NCBI GenBank assembly: GCA_024803745.1
Contig: JANJXV010000016.1
Location: forward strand, 41,286,501 to 41,350,500
Origin: Megascapheus bottae
Lineage: Eukaryota > Chordata > Mammalia > Rodentia > Geomyidae
Direction: 5' to 3'
Length of the DNA stretch: 64,000 bases
Part shown: positions 49,411-61,371 of the stretch, piece by piece
Layout: the number at the start of each line of letters is the position of its first letter
How positions within the stretch are numbered: the first letter of the stretch is position 1
Notes under the pieces: model-generated
The model's input: only the letters and a program-made list of their open reading frames with translations
Told to the model about the DNA's origin: nothing
The model's database searches: none
Position numbers and translations under genes: made by a program

Positions 49411-49606
49411 GGGGCTGGGAGTTTGGCCTAGTGGTAGAGTGCTTGTCTAGCATGCATGACTGGGTTCGATTCCTCGGTACCCCACACATAGAGAAAAAAA
49501 GCCAGAAGTAGTGCTGGGACTCAAGTGGTAGAGCTCTAGCCCTGAGAAAGTCCAAGGACAGTGCTCAGGCCCTAAGCTCAAGCCAAGAAATGGCCAAAAA
49601 TTATTA
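49411..49606 (+). mobile_element. IDL-Geo type dimeric SINE, full length, plus orientation
   Basis: The head 'ggggctgggagtttggccta' has A-box TGGCCTAGTGG and B-box GGTTCGATTCC. The linker is 'catagagaaaaaaagcc'. The right monomer 'gtgctgggactcaagtgg' is followed by 'gctcaggccctaagctcaag' and an A-rich tail. A 14 bp target-site duplication aaatcgtattttat (49397-49410) / aaattgtattttat (49607-49620), one mismatch. It landed at the A-tail of the adjacent L1-type element. This is the clearest copy for reading the two monomers. Confidence 0.95.
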
Positions 49607-50005
49607 AAATTGTATTTTATTGTCGTGATAGTGTATGGAGGGGTTATAGTTATATTTGTCAGGTTAGTGAGTGCATTGCTTCTCAAACCTTGATACCCCT
49701 TCTCATGTTTTTATCCCCCTCTCCCGCTCCCCACCCCTCCCAATCATCTTGTTTCCCCCATTCCCTTCTCTACTTCAAATAAACAAATAATCAGATATAC
49801 AGTATACAAGGTAACCAAGTCAGATACAGTAACTAGAGCAAAAGAGAAAAGAAGTAGCTTCACATAGTACATTAAGGATCACGATCACAAAGATAAACCT
49901 CTTATTTCCATTTCTCTCATTTGCAATAATTAGTGCACATCTAGGATTCTACTAGCAGAGGATCACGATAGCTCAAAAGCTATGTACATATGGTCATACA
50001 GGATG
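49607..50005 (-). mobile_element. L1-type 3' UTR with probable 5' inversion
   Basis: 49607 to about 49930 is in minus orientation: tail complement, 'ggttatagttatatttgtc', 'cttgataccccttctcatg', C/T tract. From about 49950 the sequence 'ttctactagcagaggatc' and 'tatggtcatacaggatgag' matches the reverse complement of the far end of the copy at 58.1-58.5 kb, so this piece is in plus orientation. Such inversion is a known product of twin priming. Confidence 0.6.
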
Positions 50006-51962
50006 AGGCTAAACAGTTCTTTTGAATAATTTTCTTCTCCATTAAAGTTGACAGTTAAAGAAAGCAACTGTGCTCGGTTAAAGTTCAACAGTTAAATTTG
50101 GTGCAGCTCAAATACTGGCTGGAAATGAAAACTGCATGTTGTCTGAAACCAGTGTCTTCCTTGCAATCGGAAGGGAAGTCTTCCAGGGCAGGGGCTTGAC
50201 TGGAGTGGGTCACTTTGCAGGGCACCTAGGGCCTTCCTCCCCAGATTCCCGCCCACCTGGGTGATGGGGGGAGAGTGTTGGGGGAGAGCGAGGGCCGTTC
50301 TCCTTCCTGTTCTCCTTTCTTGGAATCATCAACACGATGAGTCCACATCACACTATCTGAACCATGGCAGAAAAAGCAGACCCTGGTGGGCAAGCATGAA
50401 AGGCACCCTGGGAACTGGATTTTGAGTGGAAAAATATTCAGGATAAACAGTTTATTAGTGCAAGTTTCACGTTTGCTGGCTATCTCAGATTCAGCGTTAT
50501 TTTTCTGCTTAGAAAACCTATGTCTCTCCTGAAATAGTAGCCATATAATTTTGTGGTGAAGTCCAGTGAAATATACTAACAAGCTGGCCTTAGGGTTGAG
50601 CACAAGCAAGGGTGGGAAGAGAAACTCTTGGTAAATTCAGTATTCCTTAGTGTTCCAAAAATCAATTCGTGGAATGGCATAGGTTGTCAAATAACCTGAA
50701 TAATCAAATTGACAGAATGCACTGATTTCACAGACGATTCTCTTCAGGTAGTTTTTTCACACAGTTGTTACCAAACTTTAAAACAATGATTTACCTCCTT
50801 TAATAACAGCGTCCAATTTACTAACTGTGAAATATACCCCCATATTTTCTTGGCAAATCTGTAGATTGCAGAATTCAGCAAATTAGAACGACTGCTGAGA
50901 AAACTCTTCTAATACCAGCAGGTTTGTGAGTTTAAGCTCCCCAGGGATATTGTAGACCTGTATCTTGTTTAATGTTGTTTTTTTATTGCTCAGTAGTGTG
51001 CCTTGAACATAATTAATTGAATATATCTTTATTGAATAAATTAATAAATGTGTGCAGATGAGAATATGGATGATTATTATGCTGAAAATAACTTTAAAAT
51101 GAGCACTGATTATGACAGTTTTCATTCCTGAGAACATTTTGGTTAGTGTTACTATTTATTGTATTATTGGAAGATTACATTAAAAATATTTGAGTTAGAG
51201 GACAGATGGCTCCTTGGAAGATACACAATATAAATGGAAGGTTCTCAGTTTCAGTTAAATTTAGTCATGACTAATATATTATTTTAAACAACATTTCAAT
51301 TCTGCATTAATATTTACCTCAAAAAACAAGTTATAATGATTCCAAAATTAAAGAAAATGACCAACTTTAGTATACATTTTTTAATCTACTTGCTAAACTG
51401 GCTTAATGGTTTAATCAGTAGGTGGTTCAAAGTCATAAATTATTAGTATGCTCCTTAGATTTGTCTCATTTTCTTGTGAAGGACTGAATTGCTGCCCAGA
51501 CTTATTAAACATCACTATATTCAAGCACTACGATTGTAATTCATGACACAATTAGTTTCATGACCAAGACGAAGCGGGAGCTTTGGATACAGTGCTTTTT
51601 ATTTTGGATAACAGGGGGTTGTTCAACCCAAGGAAAGTGAGTGGATGTTGCAATGTCAGGTTGACTTGGGTAAGATCTAATTGAACTAGTAACAGGAATG
51701 GGAATATAATTTCTCATTGTTCAACTTCTAGTGAAGTGAAATATACTTTATCAAATTGTCATTTAGGTAATCAGATAGCTCATGATGGCACTAAAAATCA
51801 AAACCTGGCCTCCTATTATTCTGTCTATGCCTTGGTTTTGAGGTGTTATCATCTCCACATGGCCTCAGTACATTTTCCTTGCGTGGTCACTGAACAGAGC
51901 TGAAGGATGCCACAGGCATCAAGCATACTGGTTCTTTCAGTGTGTGTTCAAGAAAGCTCAGT
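50006..51962. other. AT-rich unique sequence, no gene recognised
   Basis: Contains a 127-codon minus frame (50226-50609) without a recognisable domain. No repeats recognised. Confidence 0.45.
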
Positions 51963-52255
51963 CCCACTGGAATGGATTTTAGGGCTGCCATAACAAATTA
52001 TCATAAACTTACATAAACTCTGACTTGCAGTCATCAAAGTCCAGGCTCTCAGATTTCTGGAGGACAAAATGCCAGATGAAGATGTCATCAGAGTCATAAT
52101 CTTGCTGAGGGCTCTTTCAGCACAGCCCCTTCTCCGCTCGGCCCCTCTGCGCCTTTGCCCACATCTGTTACAAGGATGTGTGTCACTGATCTTAGACGGA
52201 GCCTTCAGGTCAGTTTCCCAAGAAACTTTTTCCAAATGAGGTCATGAGTGGATGG
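51963..52255 (+). repeat. Ancient mammalian repeat, family not named
   Basis: 'agggctgccataacaaatta', 'agatttctggaggacaaaatg', 'ttacaaggatgtgtgtcactg' and 'ctttttccaaatgaggtcatg' follow a well-known old mammalian repeat ('gctgccataacaaagtacca', 'ttctggaggctagaagtc', 'tataaggacactagtcat', 'ccaaataaggtcac'). A 95-codon minus frame inside it is not a gene. Confidence 0.6.
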
Positions 52256-52439
52256 TTACCTCATGATCAAAGGCCCAGAACTGGAAGAGTGGTACTAGAC
52301 TCTCCTGTTTCTCAATTGAATGTAGCTGTGGACTACAAACTCCACTGTGGTATATGCTCTGAGTGAGGGAAAAGTGTGGTTTGTCTCTTAGGGGCAGAGT
52401 CTCAGTGGTGTCTCACATTTTGTACTCACACTTCTGTGT

Positions 52440-52800
52440 GCCCTGAAACAGACTGTTATGGGCCAGATATGTCTCTATTCTACCCTAAGACATGGACAGC
52501 TATCATTGATGTGATGGTTTCAGAGAGATTATGAGACTAGAATCCTCATAAAAGAGACTTGTTTTCTTGTAAAAGAAGCACAGATCTGACATGTCTGCTT
52601 CATCATGCAAAACCAGTGCGGAGACCTCTTGTGACAACCCAGCTTTCATCTTTCATCGAATTGGTCAGAACTTTGATCTTGAACTCCTTAGCCCAAGAAC
52701 TGTGAGAAAGAAACAAATTCCTCTTCCTCTTCCTCCTTTAATAAACTACCCAGTTTAGGGTACTTCGCTGTAGAAATCTCAATGAACTAACACATATAAA
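52440..52800 (+). repeat. Ancient LTR-like repeat, probably ERVL-MaLR type
   Basis: 'cctcataaaagagacttg', 'aactgtgagaaagaaacaaa', 'aataaactacccagtttagg' and 'aatctcaatgaactaacaca' follow the right part of old mammalian LTR repeats: 'ataaaagaggcc', 'aactgtgagaaataaa', 'aagccacccagtctatgg', 'gaatggactaagaca'. The exact family is uncertain. No internal viral coding sequence was recognised around it. Confidence 0.5.
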
Positions 52801-54477
52801 GTTGGGCATATAGAAACAGAGAATGGAAATGTATGAGATTCTATCCTGAATGATGCTTCTAAATGCATTCTATTCTTTGGGGTTTAATTATCTTTGCAGA
52901 TATATTTCTTCCCAGGAAAGAGCAGCTCTGCTCTTCTGTTTCCTCTTCTTCCGATACCAGTTAAGTGTTCTTTCTCTATATAAATAGAAGCAAGCTTGGT
53001 TTTTCCAAAGTATGTTTCTTGAGAATCATTGTTTCTTGTCTGAAGACTCTCTTAGGTAGATGTTAGCACCAGACATACCGCTGGTTCCTTGTCTCCACAG
53101 AAAGCATAGAGAACATGACTGCACACTGACGCAGTGGTCATTATATGCAAGTAAACATGTTTTCCTCAAGTTCTTCTCTGCCACTCCAACACCCTTCCCT
53201 CCATCAAGCGGGGGAATTGAAGTTCACAGAGTTCAGAGAGAAAATTGAGTCAATTCGTATGTGGTCAAGGATTGAGATACTGATTCTGTGTTGCCAGAAC
53301 GTAAATTATTTTGTGTATCTCCTTTGTGTCAACACTTCTCAATTTGGTGTAACAAGTAAGACAGAAATGCAAACAGCGAAACTGCAGGCATATATGTAAT
53401 GGTTGCAGAAATCCATTAGAATGGTCAGTAATTGTCATGTTAGCTTTTTATTAGAACTGCACCCGTGGTCAGTGGAGCTGAGACTCAAGGGGAAGTCAAC
53501 AATGGAAAGACAATGGAACAACCACAAGTAAACACAATTAATTCTCAGGAGAGAATTAACTAGAGCTCTTGTGAGGATGGGTAGAAAGTTGATTTTGCTG
53601 CACCTTTATTTTTCTGAGTTATTTTCTGCATACTATTTGTTTTCTACATATTAATAAACAGATGAAATCTTTTTTAAAAATAATAGCTTTGCAAGTGTTG
53701 GTTATTTTGAATAACCATTTCTTTTTACCTGATATGTAGTGAAGACATATGACTTTAGCTATTTGCTTACCTTCCTGTTAACAAAAGTGTCCTGCAACAA
53801 GGATGGTTGATGAGCTACATGGCTTTATAAGCAAAAAGTCTAATTAGGATATTATTTCTACTACATTCTGTAGTTTAAAAAATAATTAAGAGTAGTGTTT
53901 TCTGTTTATCTCACTTGTTAACATTGCATTATGCTTTTAATGTACTGATTCTCAACGCTATTGCAAAAATTCAGATTCCATATACATCTTAAACTACTGT
54001 TCATTCTTTGACATACTTAGTGCAATTTTATTTTGAATATATGAACGAGCAGAATATACCACCGTTATGCGTAAGTGCTATTGTAAATACTTATTGTGCA
54101 ATTACTTATGTGCCAGTACTACTTATTTTTTTCCTACAAGCCTATATCGGGCAAGGCTTTGAGGAATGGAGCCTTACACATTTTCTCCTCATGCTTAGTT
54201 CTTTTTAGACAACACTTAATAATCAGCTATAGGACTAATGCTATAGCAAGTGGAAAGAAAAAAAAGTTCGTGCTTGTGGTATCTCAGTGTCATCTTTCCC
54301 AAAAGATACCTTGAAGTTTCTCCAAGATTGGGTCTCTTCTGTGTCAATCCTTAGCCTCTATTCATCTTTCTTCTTAAATCTCGCCACTGATTTTGAAATT
54401 AACCTCTGACTACTAGTTCAGCATTCAGATGACAAAGCACTGCCCGATTCTCTCTTCTGGTCTTATACTTCAAGTCC
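52801..54477. other. AT-rich unique sequence, no gene recognised
   Basis: No gene or repeat family recognised. Confidence 0.45.
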
Positions 54478-55014
54478 GTCTTCCCTCCCCCTCTCCCTTC
54501 CTCCTTTCCCTCCCTCTTCCTCCTCCCTCCCTTTCTCCATTCCCCCATACCTTTTTTCATATATTTTTATTGTAATTAATAGAAGGGTTACATGATATTC
54601 GCCAGTTAGAAGCTGCATTAATTCCCATACACGGATGCCCTTTCTCATGTCTTGGTCCCCATTTCCCTCCCCCCACCCCCACCCTCATCTTGTTCTCCCC
54701 CCTTCCCTATCCAATGTCAAATAACCAAGTACAAATATATCCGATATATCAGATAACAAAGTGAGATACTGTAACAATATCCCCATACCTTTTGTCTTTT
54801 CCTCCTTTCTTCCCTCCTTCCCTAACTGCTTCTCTCTCCCTCCTGCCTTCCCTCCATCCTTCTCTCCCACCATGCTTTCCCTTCTTCCCTCCTCTTTTCT
54901 TCCTTTCTTCCCAATCTCCAGCAGTTCCCTCTAGTCCTCCTTTCCCCCCTCTCTTTTCCTTTCCCCCTCTCTTTTTCTACCTTCCTTTTTCCTTTTCTAT
55001 TCCCTCTACCTTTC
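54478..55014. repeat. Pyrimidine-rich tract split by an L1-type insertion
   Basis: 54478-54542 and 54794-55014 are almost pure C/T. The L1-type element at 54556-54780 lies between them and its removal restores one C/T tract of about 285 bases. The plus frame reading it as Ser-Pro-Phe-Leu is not a gene. Confidence 0.8.
54556..54780 (-). mobile_element. L1-type 3' UTR insertion, 225 bp, with target-site duplication
   Basis: 'atatttttattgtaattaat', 'agaagggttacatgatattc', 'ctttctcatgtcttggtc', C/T tract ccctccccccacccccaccc (54665-54684), then 'atatatcagataacaaagtg'. Perfect 13 bp duplication ccccatacctttt at 54543-54555 and 54781-54793. On the sense strand the tract is a G-quadruplex motif. 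Confidence 0.92.
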
Positions 55015-55029
55015 CGAATTCAGCCAGTG

Positions 55030-55410
55030 CGTATTGAGAGTGCCTTGTGCACCCATTTTAGCTAAACACGAGTGATGTAAGAGCCACGCGTCTCTTGTTG
55101 GAGAGCCGGAGAGCTTCCTGAGGTCAGGTGTTGAGCTGAAGCCATCAGGAGGGCCAGTGCTAAGGAGGCAGGCTGTGGGGTGGACGCTGTGTCAGGGTAG
55201 CTGCAGGGGAGCTCGCCGAACCTGACATTTCAGAGAAATAGTCTCAACACATGACAGTCTGAGGGAGTGTAATGGGATCAGGCTTAAGATAAGGGCCAGG
55301 TGCTTTTGCCAAGAATGGTTCATGGAAAGGCCATCATAGGAGAGGCTATTTCTGAGAAATAGGCGGAAGATCAGCTTAATAAAGGCAGAGAAAAATGGAG
55401 GTTGAGGGCT
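55030..55410 (-). repeat. L2 3' region fragment
   Basis: 'gtattgagagtgccttgtgc', 'gagcttcctgaggtcaggtg', 'gaacctgacatttcagag', and 'tggttcatggaaaggccatc' keep the order of the reverse complement of L2 (3' terminus first, then the region reading 'gaggtgacatttgagc'). Strongly diverged. Confidence 0.45.
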
Positions 55411-55440
55411 TTAAATCATGAAAGAAAGAAAGAAATCATC

Positions 55441-58070
55441 AAATTCGTTTGAGAGAAAGTGTGATGAATGAGGGCCCTTCTGTCTGGCCCCTTGCACACC
55501 CAACACTCACAGCTGGTGACAGGGGCCTTTCCCAGGCTCACAGCCACTCCCACTCTCAAGTAATTCTCAGTCTCTGCTCTCCCTCCTGGCAATGGCTTTC
55601 CGTTCCACCCTGTGATTTGCAGCTTATGTGAGTCAGCAAGTATTGGGAATTTTATGTTGTAACCCTCAATTTTCAACTCAGAACGGTTTGCTGGAGCTTC
55701 TCATCTCTTAAGTGGGCACATTTTAGGAACTCTCTGGGGGTCCTTTAGAAAGCTCTAGAAGATTGAACTCTGAGGACTCTTCAGAGTGACCGGTTTATTA
55801 GTGTTTTCTTTCCTTGGGCACACTTTATCTTCTTTGTTATGCATGCTGTATCAGACCTTATACGATATTCCTATATGAGAACACTCATCTCAGGGGCGTC
55901 TTTTGGAAGGCTTCGAGCTCAAGAAGTTGGACTCAAAAAATAAAACCCAAAGTTATGCACAAAATCAGGCCCCATAATTAAGCCATTCACTGGTTATGTG
56001 GCAATGAAAACTCCATTGCTAGAGATGGTAAATGGTGTGTGGTTACCCTCTCACACAATAATGTTGCTTTGTGCTCATTCATTCTTCCCCTGTAGCAGAC
56101 TGTAAACAAGCAAAGGCTGAAGAATTATGACTTATATAATAACTTTTATATTTGCAATCATATGGATTTTGATATGTGTTCATTTCTCAAGAAGCCATTG
56201 AATAAAGGTTGGAAAACATCCTGAAGCCGAAGAGCAAACTGGATTAAAATCTGGTGTGTGACAGAAATGCTAAAGAGATGGAATGACCTATGTTCCAGGT
56301 CTCGAACGTGATAATTAAGGTGCTACAATGTGGAGTGAAGATGTTTTCATGATTGCTTGAACCTCCAAAGTCTCGGAGGATTTGGGGTGGACAGGGATGG
56401 CTGGCTTGCTCATAGGAAAGGTGAGAAGCTGCTCCCTCACCCATCAGCAGCTGGATTGCAGCTTGAAACCTGCATACAATAGCGGGCCATTGTTACATAA
56501 CTGCGTTGTGTAATGGGGCAGAGTGATGGAAGAGGTGGATATACCATATGGATCTATAACCTGAGATGAGAGAGCTCAGTTGACTATATTCATAGCAGTT
56601 ACCCCAAAGATATTCTTTTAATTAAAGACGTAAGGAAGAGTAACTCAGTAGGCAGGTTATTAAAAGTGTTGAGAAGCTGGAAGGTTGTTCTCTGGAAGTT
56701 AGGGTTAAACAGCCATGTTCCCATCTCAAGATCACCACGAATCCATCCACCAAAATGGATTCACCCAGCTATTCAAGGTGAGGAGGTGTGCCAGTCTCCA
56801 GGACGTCATGTTCCTTAGACCTGTGCTTCCTAAGAGAAGAAAGGTTTATTTTCTCGGTGAATGAGACAGATAATCCGGCTGCCTCAGAAGTGACAGCATA
56901 GCTGTGCCTACGTTTTCCCTTCCATTTCACCTCTGCGGCGGAGTAGAGGAGCCTTCTGTTCAGCTGAGAACACAACTCCCTTTCTGCAATTTCTACCACA
57001 CCACGGCAAGGCTGGGCCATGTCATCTAGCACCTAAGACATATGGTTCTCATTCTTTGCCACAGCTCAAAATAGCTTTCTTTAGTAATCCCGGTTAATGC
57101 GTTTCGTAAGGAACTGAACACAAGCCAGGCTCTGGGAAAAAATAAATTTTGCTTACCATGGCTGATATTTAAAAAGAACTGTGTGAATGAGGAACACACG
57201 TGTAAAATGTGAAGTAGTGAGAGATAATCGAAACAGCAATGAAAAGAGGACTGTCCCAAGCATGTGGTTCATCCCTTTGTGTTCTTCCTAAAAAATCCAT
57301 GTCCTTTTCTTACTGGCCACACAGCTAAGTGACATTAGTTTCACATGGCATTAGGAATGACGCATGAATATTTTCCATATTCAATTTTGGTGCAGGAAAT
57401 ACTATGTTCTCAAGTTCTAGCTAAATTTCACATTAGAGTGCTTCCATTTCCACCTTCTAGTTGCTTCTGGAAGACTGGAATGGAGACTCACTGCCCCCAT
57501 CAAATTAAAAAAAAAAAAGAAGTAATTGTGAAGACTACAGGCTGAAATGGCAGAGACTTGATCTTCCAGCTCACCAAATGACCTGCTGACCTTCATGACC
57601 TGTGCACTTAGTATCATTTTCTGAATTAAAAAAATCATCTTTAGTGTGTAAGCCACTACACATTGTTATAGCTGATAATTATTTAATAGTACATGTTGGT
57701 ACTAATCAACTGTTGGTTAAAATCTAAGTTTACAACTTTATTTAACATGGAAAATTATAAAGTGTTCATTTAAGAAAATGAGGGGTTTAATTGGGTATTA
57801 GATAACTTAGTAGGTTTTCAGCTGGTTGAAGTAGAGGTAGGTGTGGACATAAGTTATGTAACAAGATGAGAGTGAAACAAGGAAGTATTTTGAAGGGGTT
57901 AGGGGACAAGGAACAAATTAATTTGTACAAAGTAGAAACATTTAAGAGTGACTTACAGTAAGAATGGGTAACAAGACTGCTCTAGATAATGAAAGGGCTT
58001 CAATACTCAATTCCTGGACAGTGTTTTGACTTCTGGTCAATGGAAACTGACACATTCAAGTGCTCATCTA
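55441..58070. other. Unique sequence, no gene recognised
   Basis: About 2.6 kb with only short frames (at most 87 codons). No repeats recognised. Confidence 0.45.
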
Positions 58071-58084
58071 AGAAGGGCAATCTT

Positions 58085-58484
58085 TTTTCCCCCTTTTTTA
58101 TTGTAATTAATAAAAGGGTTACATGATATTTGCCAGATAGAAGGTGCATTAATTCACATATATTGATACCCTTTCACATGTCCTGGTCCCCATTAGCCTC
58201 CCCTCCACCCCCCCCTGTCTTGGTTTTCCCCCCTTCCCTATCCAATTTCAAATAACGAAATATAAATAAATCAAATATATCAGATAACAAAGTGAGATAC
58301 TGTAACAATATGAGATAACCAAGGGACAGCAAAAGAGATGAGAGATAACATAGTACATTAAGGACAACAATCATTCATTGTATGGCTTTTGTTTCAATAT
58401 CCTGGAGGTCTTTTCAATTAGCTTCATACTGTATGGCCTTATGTATCAAGATTTTGCTCTGTTGCAGATCTCTGCTAGTAGAGA
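58085..58484 (-). mobile_element. L1-type 3' UTR insertion, 400 bp, with target-site duplication
   Basis: This is the longest simple copy of the family in the window: 'ttttttattgtaattaataa', 'aaagggttacatgatatttg', C/T tract with CCCCCCCC (58196-58225), 'aacaatatgagataaccaag', 'atcctggaggtcttttcaat', 'gatctctgctagtagagaag'. Perfect 14 bp duplication agaagggcaatctt at 58071-58084 and 58485-58498. The sequence is close to the copies at 37.2 and 54.6 kb, suggesting the same subfamily. Confidence 0.93.
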
Positions 58485-58498
58485 AGAAGGGCAATCTT

Positions 58499-60374
58499 GT
58501 AAACATAGTTTGAGGCTTGTGGAAGTCTGATAGGAGGTTCCTGGAGTAATTTTATGGCAACTGCTAAAATCTACGGTTAGGCTATTCTAGGTGTGAAGGG
58601 AAGGTTTGTCCTTCAGTGAGTCAGATCTTTAGTCATTGGTGTTCATTTTTCTGTTGTGTAGAGAAAAGTAAAAAAGCAAAATGATTGATCTTAACTGTCT
58701 TAGCATGAGCAAAGATTTATGTAATTGCTCTCATTCACTGGTATTTAGTCTTAGATTAAGGTTGTTTGAAGAACATTCACCATAGTTTATTAATTGCATG
58801 AGGTCTCTTTTATATTACATTATAATTGCAATGATATAATTAAGGTGATGTCTAAGTATTTACAGACTGGGTCACAGAGAGACAGGACAGTACACAATGC
58901 AGGATTTTGAGTAGCAGAGGAAGGGAAGGTGGAGTAGAAGGAAGCTTTCTTGAGCTGTAGGTAGGAATTGCAATCAGTACAGAATCATTGATTCTGCTCA
59001 GCATCATCAATTATTTTGTAAGATCATGAGGTCAAAAATGGCTGGAGGGGGGCATGGAAGGTATCAAGGAATTAGATATTCATAGGTGCAGATGATATAC
59101 TATACAGGAAATAAGAAACCACAGATAAATTAGGAGGAAATGAGCAATCAATAACTTCTGAGTTCATTGAGGTATTTTAGTGCAGAAAAGGAGAATTTAT
59201 TGTAAAAGGGGGAATAAAGGAGGACCAGAAACCGTAAAACTAGCTTTCAGGTGTCTATTTAAGTCCATTAGAGCTTCCTTGTTTGGGAAAGTACTCAGAC
59301 AGCGGTTAGAAAAGTGGGATAATAGCACTGGTTTCCTCAGCCAGCTGCGTTAGAGTGGTGCAAATATTTCTTATCAAGTTGTCATTGTGTTCACTCAGGA
59401 GGAAGAAAGAAAACTTACACCAGACTAAAGCATCTCGCCTTAACTTCCTTCTAAATCTCATCCTTGTTGTTTACATTTGTTTTTCCTCACTTTGATTTTT
59501 CACATTGCTTCTTGTTGACTCTTCCTAAAATAGGCTCTGTTTAGTATGATCATCTAAAACCAAACAGAATGTGTTTGTGTCTAAACTCAGATTTCTTCTT
59601 TCCAAGGACGTTCAAGGTGATTAATGTTGGCTCGTTAAATAATGCACCAGTCAATAAAAGAAAACAAGGACACCAGGAGAGCAAATTAACACTGGGCAAA
59701 AGTGGGGACCTGTGCTGTTGCAGCTATTGGCAGCGGCTCCCTTCTGAGGGCAGCCTTGTGTGGTCTGTACTTACAGAGTCCTTCAGGGAGTTCATCCATC
59801 ACTATGTTTGGGTCTGCGGCTCATGTAAACAATAGAGGACAAGAAAATCTTAAGAGGTGTGGTCCACCACATATGAATTAGTGTCACTTTTTATTATGTG
59901 GGCCTATTCTGTGTTAGGAATGGAAGATTCTCATATTGAAGATATTGCAGAACAACATACCCCTTTTTCTCTGAGAGAATATACCACATTGATGCGCATA
60001 GGCCAGAAGTAACTATAGTAAACAATAAGCCTTCCATTATCACATATGAAGTTGAAGGTTGTTATTTTATATTGTTTAAAGTATATCGACCCTATATAAC
60101 ATACAGACTGGGTAGTGAATGGAAGGCTGAGCAGATGGCATTCAGGAACTGAGTGGGAAGTTTTGTTAATCAGTGGGCTGGGTGATTTCTCCCTGAGAAA
60201 CGGACACTTAAAGACTTGGAAGAAGACTTAAGGCTCAAAGGAGGTTTTGGAAAAAAGAGGGTCTTGGCCAAGAACATGAACAGCTACTGGAGATGGAATA
60301 AAGCAAAGAGTTTCACTGCATTTTTGGAATGAAATATAAATTAGAGCATTTAGGAGTCAACCTGGAGTTAAATA
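58499..60374. other. Unique sequence, no gene recognised
   Basis: AT-rich DNA; the rightmost 200 bases may already belong to the L2 relic that follows. Confidence 0.4.
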
Positions 60375-60720
60375 ACACAAGCAGAGGTCATTAGCAAACT
60401 CAAAGCCTTATGTTGCATTTTATCTTAGTAGCAATGAGAATCCATTGAAGAATTGTAGACAGTGAGTATAGAAGGGATTAGAAATGAGAAACTGGGAAGT
60501 TGTCGTATGACACGGATGTATATTATATGTCGTACTGGACATAGATGCCATTCAGGGGAGCGTGGGCGGGACCAGTGCCTAGCGATCAGGGCAGCTCTGA
60601 GCGCTGCCTGGGAAGTGGGCATGGCCTGTTGGAGATGGCCGCATCAGTGGTGGCTTACAGCAAGTGGATCCAGAACGGAGCAGACAGGATTTTAGGGTTT
60701 CGTGTAACTAAAGGTGCTCA
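60375..60720 (-). repeat. L2 fragment
   Basis: 'ttgcattttatcttagtagc' and 'aatgagaatccattgaag' match the reverse complement of L2 ('ggactttatcctgtaggc', 'aatggggagccactgaag'). The region to 60720 is compatible with the continuing L2 body. Frames of 65-77 codons across it are not considered genes. Confidence 0.5.
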
Positions 60721-60824
60721 GAAGAAAGAGAGTTTTGAGGAGATGTGACTGGCTTTATCTTGAGCTTATATCTGAGGAAATGCATCTGACTATGTTCAGT
60801 CTGGAGCATGGAAGGCGCATCTGG

Positions 60825-60826
<2 letters not shown>

Positions 60827-60875
<49 letters not shown>

Positions 60876-60876
60876 T
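60827..60876. repeat. (GT)n microsatellite
   Basis: About 21 GT units, one TAT interruption, then a few more. Confidence 0.96.
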
Positions 60877-60999
60877 CTGGGAAATAGTCACAGGTAGAGC
60901 ACACAGAAGAGGCTTAGAAACTTCCTAGTGAGTTGAGTGTGTATGGAATTGCTAGAGTGTGATGGGAGTATTTATATCCAAGGCCTTTTGTTGATGCAG

Positions 61000-61004
<5 letters not shown>

Positions 61005-61037
<33 letters not shown>
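61005..61037. repeat. (AC)n microsatellite
   Basis: About 16 AC units, in inverted orientation to the (GT)n array 130 bases to the left. Confidence 0.96.
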
Positions 61038-61039
<2 letters not shown>

Positions 61040-61183
61040 ACAAAAACACCAGGTGAGATTCCTAAAGTTGCTGGGTCCTGCAGACATGGTCGTCTAGACC
61101 CTGAATTACACTTGAATGTCTGACATTCAGCCAGTGTTGTTAGAAATTTCTTCATGGGTGCCAAAGGTCTTAGATTTTGTTGT

Positions 61184-61371
61184 TGTTGCCGACCTGGGGC
61201 TTGAGCACAGAACCTGGGCATTGTTCCTAAACTTTATGGCTCAAGGCTAGCTCTCTATCACTTGCTCCACTTTGGCTTTTTTTTGGGGGGGGGGGTTAAA
61301 TGGAGATAAGAATCTCATAGATTTTCTTGCCCAGGCTGGCTTTAAACCATGTTTCTTAGATCTCAGTCCTC
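61184..61371 (-). mobile_element. 7SL-headed SINE, 5'-truncated
   Basis: 'acctggggcttgagcacag', 'tggctcaaggctagctctc', a G-run replacing the usual monomer junction, 'aaatggagataagaatctc', 'cccaggctggctttaaacc', 'tagatctcagtcct'. The first part of the head is missing. 'ttttgttgt' is present at 61175-61183 and 61372-61380, a possible target-site duplication. Confidence 0.75.

Noticed and set aside
60545..60748. Frame that contains an initiator-like 'gagatggccgcatcagtgg' and a hydrophilic translation
   Set aside because: It lies within an L2-like relic. I find no partner exon or promoter.
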